49,589 nucleotides of DNA from Elusimicrobiota bacterium (GTDB lineage Bacteria > Elusimicrobiota > Elusimicrobia > Elusimicrobiales > UBA9959): positions 1 to 49,589 of the forward strand of contig JAGVVD010000026.1 of NCBI GenBank assembly GCA_019135865.1, read 5' to 3'. Position numbers and translations under genes: made by a program. The notes below the pieces were generated by a model. The model had not been told where the DNA came from, made no database searches, and saw only the letters and a program-made list of their open reading frames with translations. Below, one piece after another: positions 7,088-14,303 of the stretch (the first letter of the stretch is position 1; the number at the start of each line of letters is the position of its first letter).

Positions 7088-8043
7088 CAGATTGGGCGCT
7101 TAATAACGCCGCCAGGCTAAAACTAGAGGCAATGAAAGTTACCTGGGTGGATGACTGGCTGCCGGGTTATTCCGATTATCAGGTCAAAGTCTTCATTTCC
7201 GGATATGCCTATGTCGGGCGTGGAATTGCCGCCGGTTCGGCTCTTGCGTTTACAAAGGCGGTTGCCGAGGCGCTTGAGCGCGCCGCCGTCGCGCAGCTTA
7301 ACGAACCTTGGGCCACCGCGGCACACCGAACTCTTGCTGAAGCCCAGGAGAACGCCTATTTTGAATTACTAGGGATAGACAGGGTAATCTGCCATCACTA
7401 CGCGCGCCGCAAACTGCGGGTTCTCCCATTAGAATCGGCGGGCAGAGATTTCCCCAAAAAGCAACTTTCAAGGTTGCTGCATAAGAACGATCTGAAGTTG
7501 ACTATCGCCGAGTTCCGTTCCGCAGCGGACGCCAGGATAATAGGGGTTTTCGTGAATAGCGTTGGGAAGTCTCCCGTGGAGGGTTTTATCAAAGGCTATG
7601 GGGTATCGCCTGAGCTCGAGACTGCCGTCCGCAACGCCATTGTGGAATGCATGCGGAATGTAACGGCGGTGTTCCTCGGCAATATCAAGCCGGAAGATAA
7701 AGAACTTGTATGTGGTCCCCATAATCCGCGCTGGCATTTCTGGCGCGCTCAGACAAAAGAAAGCCTAGCCTTCCTGCAACAGATCCTTTTACCACTTCCC
7801 GGAGAAGAGCCTGACCAGCCAGCCGAAGCGATATCCATAAAAGACGCCCGCTTTATTGAGATAACAACTTTAAAGGAATCTTTTCCAGATTTACCATTAT
7901 TCTTCGCGCAAGCCAGATCTACTAACCTTATTCGGCCGCAATTCGGTAGTTTCATCCCGGATAGAAGCGATATGGAACGCCTGGCCAGATTCAACGGCGG
8001 ACCAGTTGAGATCAGGATAGATGTCCCGCATTTTTACGGATAA
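7069..8043 (+). CDS. Divergent YcaO-domain protein (RiPP-type ATP-dependent modifier)
   Basis: A 324-residue product. YcaO enzymes use ATP to activate peptide backbone amides, making azolines, thioamides or amidines. The three ATP-binding segments can be aligned: TKAVAEALER (E67, E70, R71), AEAQENAYFELLGID (E94, E99, D104) and ETAVRNAIVECMRN (E193, R196), together with the glycine-rich GYAYVGRGIAAGSA start. The second segment lacks the usual Glu-Arg of the ELIERD motif (here ELLGID), and the C-terminus ends in VPHFYG without a PxPxP tail. No E1-like or TfuA-like partner gene lies in the island. It overlaps the gene before it and is 2 bp from the kinase gene, so all four genes form one operon. 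A degenerate or specialised member is likely. Confidence 0.7.
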   Translation: MADTSLADWALNNAARLKLEAMKVTWVDDWLPGYSDYQVKVFISGYAYVGRGIAAGSALAFTKAVAEALERAAVAQLNEPWATAAHRTLAEAQENAYFELLGIDRVICHHYARRKLRVLPLESAGRDFPKKQLSRLLHKNDLKLTIAEFRSAADARIIGVFVNSVGKSPVEGFIKGYGVSPELETAVRNAIVECMRNVTAVFLGNIKPEDKELVCGPHNPRWHFWRAQTKESLAFLQQILLPLPGEEPDQPAEAISIKDARFIEITTLKESFPDLPLFFAQARSTNLIRPQFGSFIPDRSDMERLARFNGGPVEIRIDVPHFYG

Positions 8044-8045
8044 GC

Positions 8046-9986
8046 ATGAGCGATAATATCGATAAGACGTTAAATACGCTTACGCGAAAGATAATCCTAT
8101 TCGACGTGATGATATTTCTTGGTGTAATCGGGCTCTCCATTATTCTAACAGCACATTTCAAACAACGCCTCGCCGTCCAGCTCTCCGAAGCATTTCGCGC
8201 CCCAATTATCGCCGGGGACAATCGCCAGATAATGCTGGATATGTCTCGACCGGTCTTTAATGACTTTGCCGGGTTTTCTTGGGAACCTGCTGACGCTCAG
8301 AATGGTTTTTCCGTGCCCCAGGATATAACGGATTTAAAGTGCGTATTCTATTCGTCCGTGCTGGTCAAACTCTTCTTTGATGAAACACGTCAAATCAGAT
8401 TAGGGGAACTTAGATTTTATTACCCCCGATGGACAGGGGTTTCATACGCACTGGGTCTATGGTTTCTCTTAACAGTGATTTCCGTTATCTTCGGATACCG
8501 TGAACGGCAAAGGCTATTACGGGAATATGCCCTTGCCGTGGACCTTCAGATTAAGGAGTCTAGAGCCCTTATAGCCGCCCAAGTCGCCCACGACATCCGC
8601 TCCCCGTTGGTTGCCCTGGACTCCGCACTCAAACACACGGATCAGCTCCCAGAAAAGCAGCGCGTCATCGTGCGCCACGCCGTCAACAGCATCCGCGATA
8701 TCGCAAACAGCCTCCTCGAAAAGAACCGCCAGCAGCCGGGGCTTGCGCCCACCACGGCCGCCGCCGGCCAAGCCACCCGCGAGCCCCTGGACGTCAACCT
8801 GCTCTCCAGCCTCATAAACCCCGTTATCACAGAAAAACGCCTGGCGTTCGAATCCAAGCCCGGCATCAGTATTGATTTTGAATTATCGCGGGAAGCCTAC
8901 GGCTTATTCGCTAGGTTGCAACCGGTTGAATTTCGACGCATAATCTCGAACCTGGTCAATAACGCCGTTGAGGCTCTGGGAGAGAAAGGCAAGGTAGATG
9001 TGCGGCTGGCCCGCAAGGGCGACGGTGTTCTTCTGACCATTGCCGACGATGGCAAAGGCATTCCGCGGGAAATCCTGGCGAAGCTCGGCCGGCGCGGCGA
9101 GACCCACGGCAAGGCCGGCGGCTCCGGCCTCGGCCTCTACCATGCCCGGACCACCACCGAGGGTTGGGGCGGCAGCCTGGGCATTTCTTCCGAACCGGGC
9201 AGAGGGACGACGGTCACCATTGAACTGCCGAAAGCCGAGGCCCCGGCCTATTTCGCCGGTGAAATAACGCTTGTGTTCGGCCGACCCGTCGTAGTGCTAG
9301 ACGACGACCCCGGCATACACGAACTCTGGCGCGGGCGCTTCGAGTCCGCCCGCCTCAAAGACCACGGAATAGAGATTTTTGATTTCAGCGAGCCCGCCGG
9401 GCTGCGCGCCTGGGTAAAGGATAACCTGGAGCAAGCAGGCAAGGCGGTTTATCTTTTTGACCACGAACTGGCCGGGCACACCGAAACCGGCTTAAGTCTT
9501 GCGGAGGAACTCGGCCTTTGCACCAGGACCATACTGATAACCAGCCACTCTGAAGAGAAACGCATTGTAGAGGCCTGCGCCGCGCTCCGAGTTCGCCTAA
9601 TCCCTAAAGAGATGGCGGATATAGTGCCGATCTCGGCAGGCGGCGGCCCGTCGCCGGCGCGCGCGGTACTGCTGGACGACAGCACAATAACGCAGATGAC
9701 CTGGGAAATGGCCGCCGAAGAGGCCGGGGCGGAACTGACAGGCTACACGGAGCCGGCTAAATTTCTGGCGGACCTGGGGAATTTCCCCAAGGACATGCCT
9801 ATATACATAGATTCCGAGTTAGGCGGGAACGTGAAGGGAGAGAACATCGCCGCCGAGTTGAAAGAGAAAGGTTTTACGAATATCTGCCTCGCCACCGCCC
9901 ACCCGCCGGAGCGGTTCGCCCATCTGCCCTGGCTCAAGGTCAGAAGCAAGGAAACTCCCTGGGGACAGGGCGGCGGGACAGTTTAG
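8046..9986 (+). CDS. Hybrid sensor histidine kinase with two C-terminal receiver-like domains
   Basis: A 646-residue membrane kinase. Two membrane helices (about 15-36 and 132-150) bracket a periplasmic sensor of roughly 95 residues. The dimerisation/phosphoacceptor motif is AHDIRSPLVAL with H182. The ATP-binding domain has an N box (SNLVNNAVEAL, 301-311), G1 (DDGKGIP, 334-340) and G2 (GGSGLGLYHA, 358-367). Two receiver-like domains follow: one with acidic cluster D419-D421, phosphosite candidate D472 and K521; one with D544/D545, D589 and K635. It is the last gene of the YcaO operon. Its stop codon overlaps the stop of the convergent small gene by 3 bp. Its likely output is the NtrC-type regulator opposite. 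Confidence 0.88.
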   Translation: MSDNIDKTLNTLTRKIILFDVMIFLGVIGLSIILTAHFKQRLAVQLSEAFRAPIIAGDNRQIMLDMSRPVFNDFAGFSWEPADAQNGFSVPQDITDLKCVFYSSVLVKLFFDETRQIRLGELRFYYPRWTGVSYALGLWFLLTVISVIFGYRERQRLLREYALAVDLQIKESRALIAAQVAHDIRSPLVALDSALKHTDQLPEKQRVIVRHAVNSIRDIANSLLEKNRQQPGLAPTTAAAGQATREPLDVNLLSSLINPVITEKRLAFESKPGISIDFELSREAYGLFARLQPVEFRRIISNLVNNAVEALGEKGKVDVRLARKGDGVLLTIADDGKGIPREILAKLGRRGETHGKAGGSGLGLYHARTTTEGWGGSLGISSEPGRGTTVTIELPKAEAPAYFAGEITLVFGRPVVVLDDDPGIHELWRGRFESARLKDHGIEIFDFSEPAGLRAWVKDNLEQAGKAVYLFDHELAGHTETGLSLAEELGLCTRTILITSHSEEKRIVEACAALRVRLIPKEMADIVPISAGGGPSPARAVLLDDSTITQMTWEMAAEEAGAELTGYTEPAKFLADLGNFPKDMPIYIDSELGGNVKGENIAAELKEKGFTNICLATAHPPERFAHLPWLKVRSKETPWGQGGGTV

Positions 9987-10165
9987 GCCTTCGGTCGCGC
10001 TTCCAGTTCCGCAAGCAGCTTTTCCATATCCCGCATAACCTCGCGCATCAACCCGATAAACTTCACCTTCTTATCCGGCGCGCACTTTTCCAGCAGCGCC
10101 GCGGCGTCCTTGAGGCTGATGGAGTTGGATTTGAGCCTGTGATATATCTTCTCAGCGTCCGCCAT
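9983..10165 (-). CDS. 60-aa HPt/DHp-like small protein
   Basis: A 60-residue helical protein whose ATG at 10165 is preceded by GGAGG. The N-terminal segment YHRLKSNSISLKDAAALLEKC resembles the phosphohistidine helix of HPt domains (H-x-L-K-G/S, here H9 and K12) and also HisKA_2-type helices (HRVKNNL). A second amphipathic helix follows (REVMRDMEKLLAELEA). Two such helices could dimerise into the four-helix bundle used by phosphotransfer proteins. The gene starts inside the end of the response regulator gene (14-bp overlap), so the two are translated together. Full HPt domains are usually about twice this length, so the role is a hypothesis. Confidence 0.5.
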   Translation of the reverse strand: MADAEKIYHRLKSNSISLKDAAALLEKCAPDKKVKFIGLMREVMRDMEKLLAELEARPKA

Positions 10166-11510
10166 TGTTTTCCTCCGTCTTCTGCGCCCTCTCCAGCGTG
10201 GCATACAAAAGGGTCTTGGATATATTGAGCTTGCCCAGCGCCGCGGCCTTCTTGCCGTGGTTCTCGGCGATACAGCGGTTGATAACCCCGGCACTGAACT
10301 GGTCCGCCGCGGCGGCGAGGCCATGCTTTAGGGCATAGTCATACTGTGCCTGCGTCACTGGTGCGCCTGTCGTCCGCTCCACCGTCACCACCTGTGTGAT
10401 GTGCCGCTTTACCGTCTCCAGCTTCACCGTGCCCTGCGCGCCTGCACCTATAAGGTCAACAAAGTGCTTCAGTTCCCTTGCGTTGCCCGGCCAGTTGTGC
10501 GCCAGCAGGTATTCTCTGGCCTCCGGCTCGAATGCAAGGCGCTTCTTTCCTTTTGTAAACGCGTGGACCAACGGCATAATGTCGCATTTTCTCTGCGCCA
10601 GGGGTCTCAGCGTTAACGTCAAGCCGTGCACGCGCTGGAAGAAGTCAAAGCGCAGTTTATCCTCGGCCAGCAGCTTCTTCACGTCCTCCAAAGTTGCACT
10701 TATCACCCTAAAATCAGAATATTCCGGCTTGTCCGCGCCGAGGGGGTAGAAGGACTTTTCCTCTATAGCCTTGAGGAGCTTCACCTGCATGTTCTGGCTC
10801 ATGGCCCCTATCTCGTCGAGGAAAATGGTTCCATTGTCAGCCTGCGCCAGCTTACCCTTGCGGTTCTCGTGTGCACCGGTAAAAGCTCCGCGCTTGTAGC
10901 CGAACAGTTCCGCTTCCAAAAGATCCTCGGTATAAGCGGCGCAGTTTATCGCCACAAAATCGCCGTCCCGTCCGGAATGGGCGTGAAGGAGCTGGGCCAG
11001 GGTGGTCTTGCCGGTGCCGGAAGGCCCCAGGAGCATCAGCGGCAGCTCGGTCGGCGCGTATTTTATGGCTTCGGATACCAGCGCGCGCGTTTCGGGGTCA
11101 TTGGTGACGAAATTCTCGGTGAAGACCGCCTGGGCCTTCTTGCCGCCGTCATCGCGCATATACCGGGCTATGATGGCGGCCACGTTCTGCTGCTCGTTGC
11201 CCTTTACATAGAATTCCTTACAGCCAAGTTCATAAGCCCGGCCTATGGTTTCTTCCGTGTCGCAACTGGACATCACCACCGGATAGGCTTTTTTTGAAAC
11301 GGCCAAAGGAATAAGCTTCAGGCCGGAGTAACCGTCATTGTCGCCCAGATCCAGGTCCAGGAAGCAGATGTCGTATTCACCCGCCTTCAGTTTGCGCTCG
11401 GCGGCAGCCCTGTCCGAGGCAAAGTCCACCACTTGTCCTTCCAGGTTGCCCGCCATGATTTCACGCACCAGAGCGTTGTCTTCCACCACAAGGATTTTCA
11501 GTTTGGTCAT
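10152..11510 (-). CDS. NtrC-family sigma54-dependent response regulator
   Basis: A 452-residue transcription activator. The receiver domain (1-120) has D10/D11 region VVEDN, phosphosite D52 in FLDLDLG and K103. The AAA+ domain has Walker A GPSGTGKT (162-169), the sigma54-contact loop GAFTGA (208-213), Walker B GTIFLDEIG (227-235) and the arginine-rich LRFDFFQR. A C-terminal helix-turn-helix of Fis type lies near 410-445. I chose the ATG at 11510 because the receiver fold starts there; an upstream in-frame ATG exists at 11540. Such proteins bind about 100-150 bp upstream of -24/-12 promoters. A near-consensus promoter of that type lies in the adjacent divergent intergenic region, before the Cys-rich peptide operon. 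Confidence 0.92.
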   Translation of the reverse strand: MTKLKILVVEDNALVREIMAGNLEGQVVDFASDRAAAERKLKAGEYDICFLDLDLGDNDGYSGLKLIPLAVSKKAYPVVMSSCDTEETIGRAYELGCKEFYVKGNEQQNVAAIIARYMRDDGGKKAQAVFTENFVTNDPETRALVSEAIKYAPTELPLMLLGPSGTGKTTLAQLLHAHSGRDGDFVAINCAAYTEDLLEAELFGYKRGAFTGAHENRKGKLAQADNGTIFLDEIGAMSQNMQVKLLKAIEEKSFYPLGADKPEYSDFRVISATLEDVKKLLAEDKLRFDFFQRVHGLTLTLRPLAQRKCDIMPLVHAFTKGKKRLAFEPEAREYLLAHNWPGNARELKHFVDLIGAGAQGTVKLETVKRHITQVVTVERTTGAPVTQAQYDYALKHGLAAAADQFSAGVINRCIAENHGKKAAALGKLNISKTLLYATLERAQKTEENNGGR

Positions 11511-11553
11511 ATGCCCCCGATTGGATAAATTGTAGCACAAATCCGGGGAATTG

Positions 11554-11585
11554 GTCTTATAAAAGAACTGGACAGTCTTACTAAA
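11554..11585 (+). promoter_or_regulatory. Direct repeat, candidate enhancer site for the sigma54 activator
   Basis: GTCTTATAAAA (11554-11564) and GTCTTACTAAA (11575-11585) are direct repeats 21 bp apart, two helical turns, about 107-138 bp upstream of the -24 element. A dyad TTGT-AGC-ACAA lies at 11530-11540. Position and spacing suit binding of the divergently encoded activator; there is no other evidence. Confidence 0.35.
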
Positions 11586-11690
11586 TGCCTGTTTTCTCTA
11601 ATATCGCAACAAGCCAAGGGATGTCTCCGATTTTCGTCCTCCGACGCCCCCCCCAGATTCTGCGGGGTTATGCACCCCTTATACCACCTT

Positions 11691-11706
11691 TGGCATAAAT
11701 ATTGCT
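11691..11706 (+). promoter_or_regulatory. Sigma54 (-24/-12) promoter of the Cys-rich peptide operon
   Basis: TGGCATAAATATTGCT matches the TGGCAC-R-N4-TTGC-W consensus at every fixed position except one (T for C). GG at 11692-11693 and GC at 11704-11705 are separated by exactly 10 bp, as sigma54 requires. The expected start of transcription is near 11717, about 70 nt before the ATG at 11787. Confidence 0.75.
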
Positions 11707-11786
11707 CTATACAAAGCGTAGGCGACTATAAACACCCGTGTCGCCAGGCAGTAAGAACAAAAAGCGGGAAGGGAGGAAATAGTAAA

Positions 11787-12092
11787 ATGAACAAGGAAAG
11801 TGTAATAAAGTCTTTGAATCTGACAACCGGGGAAGTGCTGATCCTGGAAAAGGCCGCGGACCGCATGGAGTTCGAGGCGTTGCCTATAATGAACATCGGA
11901 GCGAATAAATGCTTTGTCGATGTTTGCGATGAGGATGACTGCAACTGTAACCACGGCAATTACGAACAGCCCTGCACCAGCTATTGCAGCCCGGACACCT
12001 GCTATGTGGACGTGCCGATCATTCCCTGCATTGACGACTGCGACTGCGTAGGCCCGCACGGCTATATAGACTGCCGCCCGTACAAGGGATAG
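11787..12092 (+). CDS. Cys-rich peptide with 11 cysteines, candidate radical SAM RiPP precursor
   Basis: A 101-residue product; ATG 11787 follows GGGAGG at 11771-11776. Residues 1-41 have no cysteine and look like a leader (MNKESVIKSLNLTTGEVLIL, then EKAADRMEFEALP). Residues 42-101 hold all 11 cysteines (42, 47, 52, 54, 63, 67, 72, 81, 85, 87, 96), many acidic residues and pairs such as CNC and CDC, with no signal peptide. Leader-plus-Cys-rich core is the layout of ranthipeptide/SCIFF-type precursors whose cysteines become thioethers, and a radical SAM/SPASM enzyme follows two genes later. A metal-binding protein is the alternative. It is first in an operon behind a sigma54 promoter. Confidence 0.75.
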   Translation: MNKESVIKSLNLTTGEVLILEKAADRMEFEALPIMNIGANKCFVDVCDEDDCNCNHGNYEQPCTSYCSPDTCYVDVPIIPCIDDCDCVGPHGYIDCRPYKG

Positions 12093-12128
12093 AAGCCGAC
12101 GGGATAATATCACTCAAGGAGAAACACA

Positions 12129-12863
12129 ATGAAATCACTGTTGATAGCACTGGTCATGGCAAGCCCTTCTTTCGCCACGGACAATAACACCGTCCCGCAG
12201 GACCTGGCCGTGCCCATGGAAATAACGGTGGGCAGTTTCGAGGAGGACGCCTGCGGCGTCTGGGAAAAAGTGCGCCGGCTTATAGGCGAGTCCCGCCTGA
12301 AACAGTATGGCCGGGCGATCAACCAGGCTATCGCCAGACAGGACCCCGCCACCGCCCAGCAAGCGCTGAATGAAATGCTCCAGAAATACCCGGAAATCAA
12401 GAGCAAGGAACCTCATGCCATCGAATACCACCAGGGCAACATCAACTTCTGGAAGAAGGACTTCGAAGGTGCGTACGGGCAGTTTGACGCCATAGTCCGT
12501 GGTCTTGAGAAGAAATACCCTGACGGCGTTCCGCCCGGAGGGAAATACTCGGAAAGCAACGCCTACTTCATGTCGGACGTTTACTTCGGGCGTGCCGCCA
12601 CGCTGCTGCAACTCAAAAAGTACCACGGCGCGGTTGAGGACCTGGACAAAGCCATAGCGGTCACTCCACACAAGCGGGCGGTCCTGTACGTCAACAGGTG
12701 CCGTGCCCTGTTCAAACTGAAAGAGTATGCCGCCGCCGCCGAGGCTCTGGACCGGGCCTACCTAGTGACTCCGATGATGGTAGACAACGCGCCGGACAGG
12801 AATTATCTCTGCCAGGTCTTCGCCGAGAAGGGCGTACAGGCCAAAGTCTGCGCGAAGAAGTAG
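12129..12863 (+). CDS. Secreted TPR-repeat protein
   Basis: A 244-residue product. GGAGA precedes the ATG; the signal peptide is short (MKSLLIALVMASPSFATDN). TPR-like helix pairs follow from about residue 65, clearest at FGRAATLLQLKKYHGAVEDL and LFKLKEYAAAAEALDRAYLV. Cysteines near residues 42, 196, 228 and 241 could form disulfides. TPR domains bind proteins or peptides. Placed between the Cys-rich peptide and its presumed maturase, it may receive the exported product in the periplasm. That is inference; I know no such partner in described RiPP systems. Confidence 0.7.
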   Translation: MKSLLIALVMASPSFATDNNTVPQDLAVPMEITVGSFEEDACGVWEKVRRLIGESRLKQYGRAINQAIARQDPATAQQALNEMLQKYPEIKSKEPHAIEYHQGNINFWKKDFEGAYGQFDAIVRGLEKKYPDGVPPGGKYSESNAYFMSDVYFGRAATLLQLKKYHGAVEDLDKAIAVTPHKRAVLYVNRCRALFKLKEYAAAAEALDRAYLVTPMMVDNAPDRNYLCQVFAEKGVQAKVCAKK

Positions 12864-12884
12864 CGAAAAAAGAGGACTATCTCC

Positions 12885-14303
12885 ATGGGAAAACATATCA
12901 GCCGCTATCTCAACATTGTGGATCTGGAAAACTCGGCGCTGCTATTCAACGGCGTGAACGGCTGCCTCGACGAAGTACCTCAAAAGCTGGCGGAGATACT
13001 CAGATCCGGGGACCCGGAGCGCCTGGGCGCTCTGGGCTCCGGGGAGATTGACCTGCTTACCAAAAGGGGACATCTGACCTCCCTGTCACCTGCGGAGGAG
13101 CTGGAGAGGTTCAAGGAGTTCTCCGCCGTTCTGCACAAACGCCAGGAGCGCGCCATCCGGACCGGCGGCATAATGCTGCTGATGAGTTATAACTGCAACC
13201 TGGCCTGCAAGTACTGCTACCAGCAGGAGCACCGGCCCCATAAGTCGCGGGCAGTAATGACCCCGGAACTCGTTGAGAACATCTTCGAGAAGAACCTCTC
13301 CGCCATCATACCCGGCGCGAAACGCAAGGATTTCAGCGTCTCTTTTTACGGCGGCGAACCGTTCCTGCCCGCCAATGAAGCGACGATACGCAAGGCGCTC
13401 AGCTACACGAAGAAATACGGCATGAAGTCCAGCGCCATCACGAACGCCACCATGGTGGACAAGATGGCCGATATATTCGGGGAGGGCCCCGGTTTCGTCA
13501 ACCGCGTACAGATATCGCTGGACGGCTGCAGGGAACTGCATGACCAGTCGCGCATACCGGCGACCGGGGAGGCCACATACGACAAGATAGTGGCGAATAT
13601 CTCAATGCTGCTCAAGCGCAAGACGCGGGTGAGCGTAAGGCTGAATCTGGACAGGCGCACCATGGCCACGATACCGCAACTGGTCAAAGACCTCAAGGAA
13701 AGGGGCATACTCGGCAACAGATACGCCAGTATTTACGCCAGCCCCCTGCACGACAATCTGGCTGCGGTGGACGCTACGAATTTCCTGGACCTGGCCGAAC
13801 TCTCGTCCCAGGTTTTCGATCTCGGCATCGACCTGGAGCACCCTGTAAGTCTGCGCGCCAATGAAATGAGCTACCTGTTCAGCCTGGAAAAAGGCCTTGG
13901 GCTGACCCACACCTGTTTCTGCATGCAAACCATGCAGCGGACGCTGGTGGTTGACCCCTTCGGCGACCTCTATGCCTGTTTCGAGGAGGCGGGCTACCCG
14001 CAGTTCCGCGTGGGACACATATCGGAGGCCGGCGTAGAGTTCTTCCTGCTTCACGATACATACAAAACGCGGCATATCGCCAACATGGACGAATGCCTGA
14101 AATGCCCTGTCGCGCTGGCCTGCGGCGGGCAGTGCGGCGTCAGGTGCCGGGCCAAGACCGGGGACCTTTTTAAACCATACTGTCAGGACATCAAGCGGGT
14201 CATCCTCGACGGGCTGAAGCTGGCCTATCAGAAAAGGCGGGAGCAGAATGCAGACAGTTGCCGACTTCCACAGGTCGAGCCATCTCCCTCAACACACGGA
14301 TAA
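12885..14303 (+). CDS. Radical SAM/SPASM peptide maturase
   Basis: A 472-residue enzyme. Residues 1-95 precede the barrel and may bind the precursor leader. The radical SAM [4Fe-4S] motif is CNLACKYC (C104, C108, C111), followed by YGGEPF (155-160) for S-adenosylmethionine binding. The C-terminal SPASM region has C344, C346, C365, C404, C407, C413, C417, C421 and C433, enough for two auxiliary clusters. Enzymes of this build modify ribosomal peptides, for example by forming Cys-to-alpha-, beta- or gamma-carbon thioethers (SCIFF, ranthipeptides) or carbon-carbon links. AGAGGA precedes the ATG by 8 nt. The Cys-rich peptide at 11787 is the obvious substrate. The gene overlaps the M50 gene by 56 bp. 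Confidence 0.9.
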   Translation: MGKHISRYLNIVDLENSALLFNGVNGCLDEVPQKLAEILRSGDPERLGALGSGEIDLLTKRGHLTSLSPAEELERFKEFSAVLHKRQERAIRTGGIMLLMSYNCNLACKYCYQQEHRPHKSRAVMTPELVENIFEKNLSAIIPGAKRKDFSVSFYGGEPFLPANEATIRKALSYTKKYGMKSSAITNATMVDKMADIFGEGPGFVNRVQISLDGCRELHDQSRIPATGEATYDKIVANISMLLKRKTRVSVRLNLDRRTMATIPQLVKDLKERGILGNRYASIYASPLHDNLAAVDATNFLDLAELSSQVFDLGIDLEHPVSLRANEMSYLFSLEKGLGLTHTCFCMQTMQRTLVVDPFGDLYACFEEAGYPQFRVGHISEAGVEFFLLHDTYKTRHIANMDECLKCPVALACGGQCGVRCRAKTGDLFKPYCQDIKRVILDGLKLAYQKRREQNADSCRLPQVEPSPSTHG

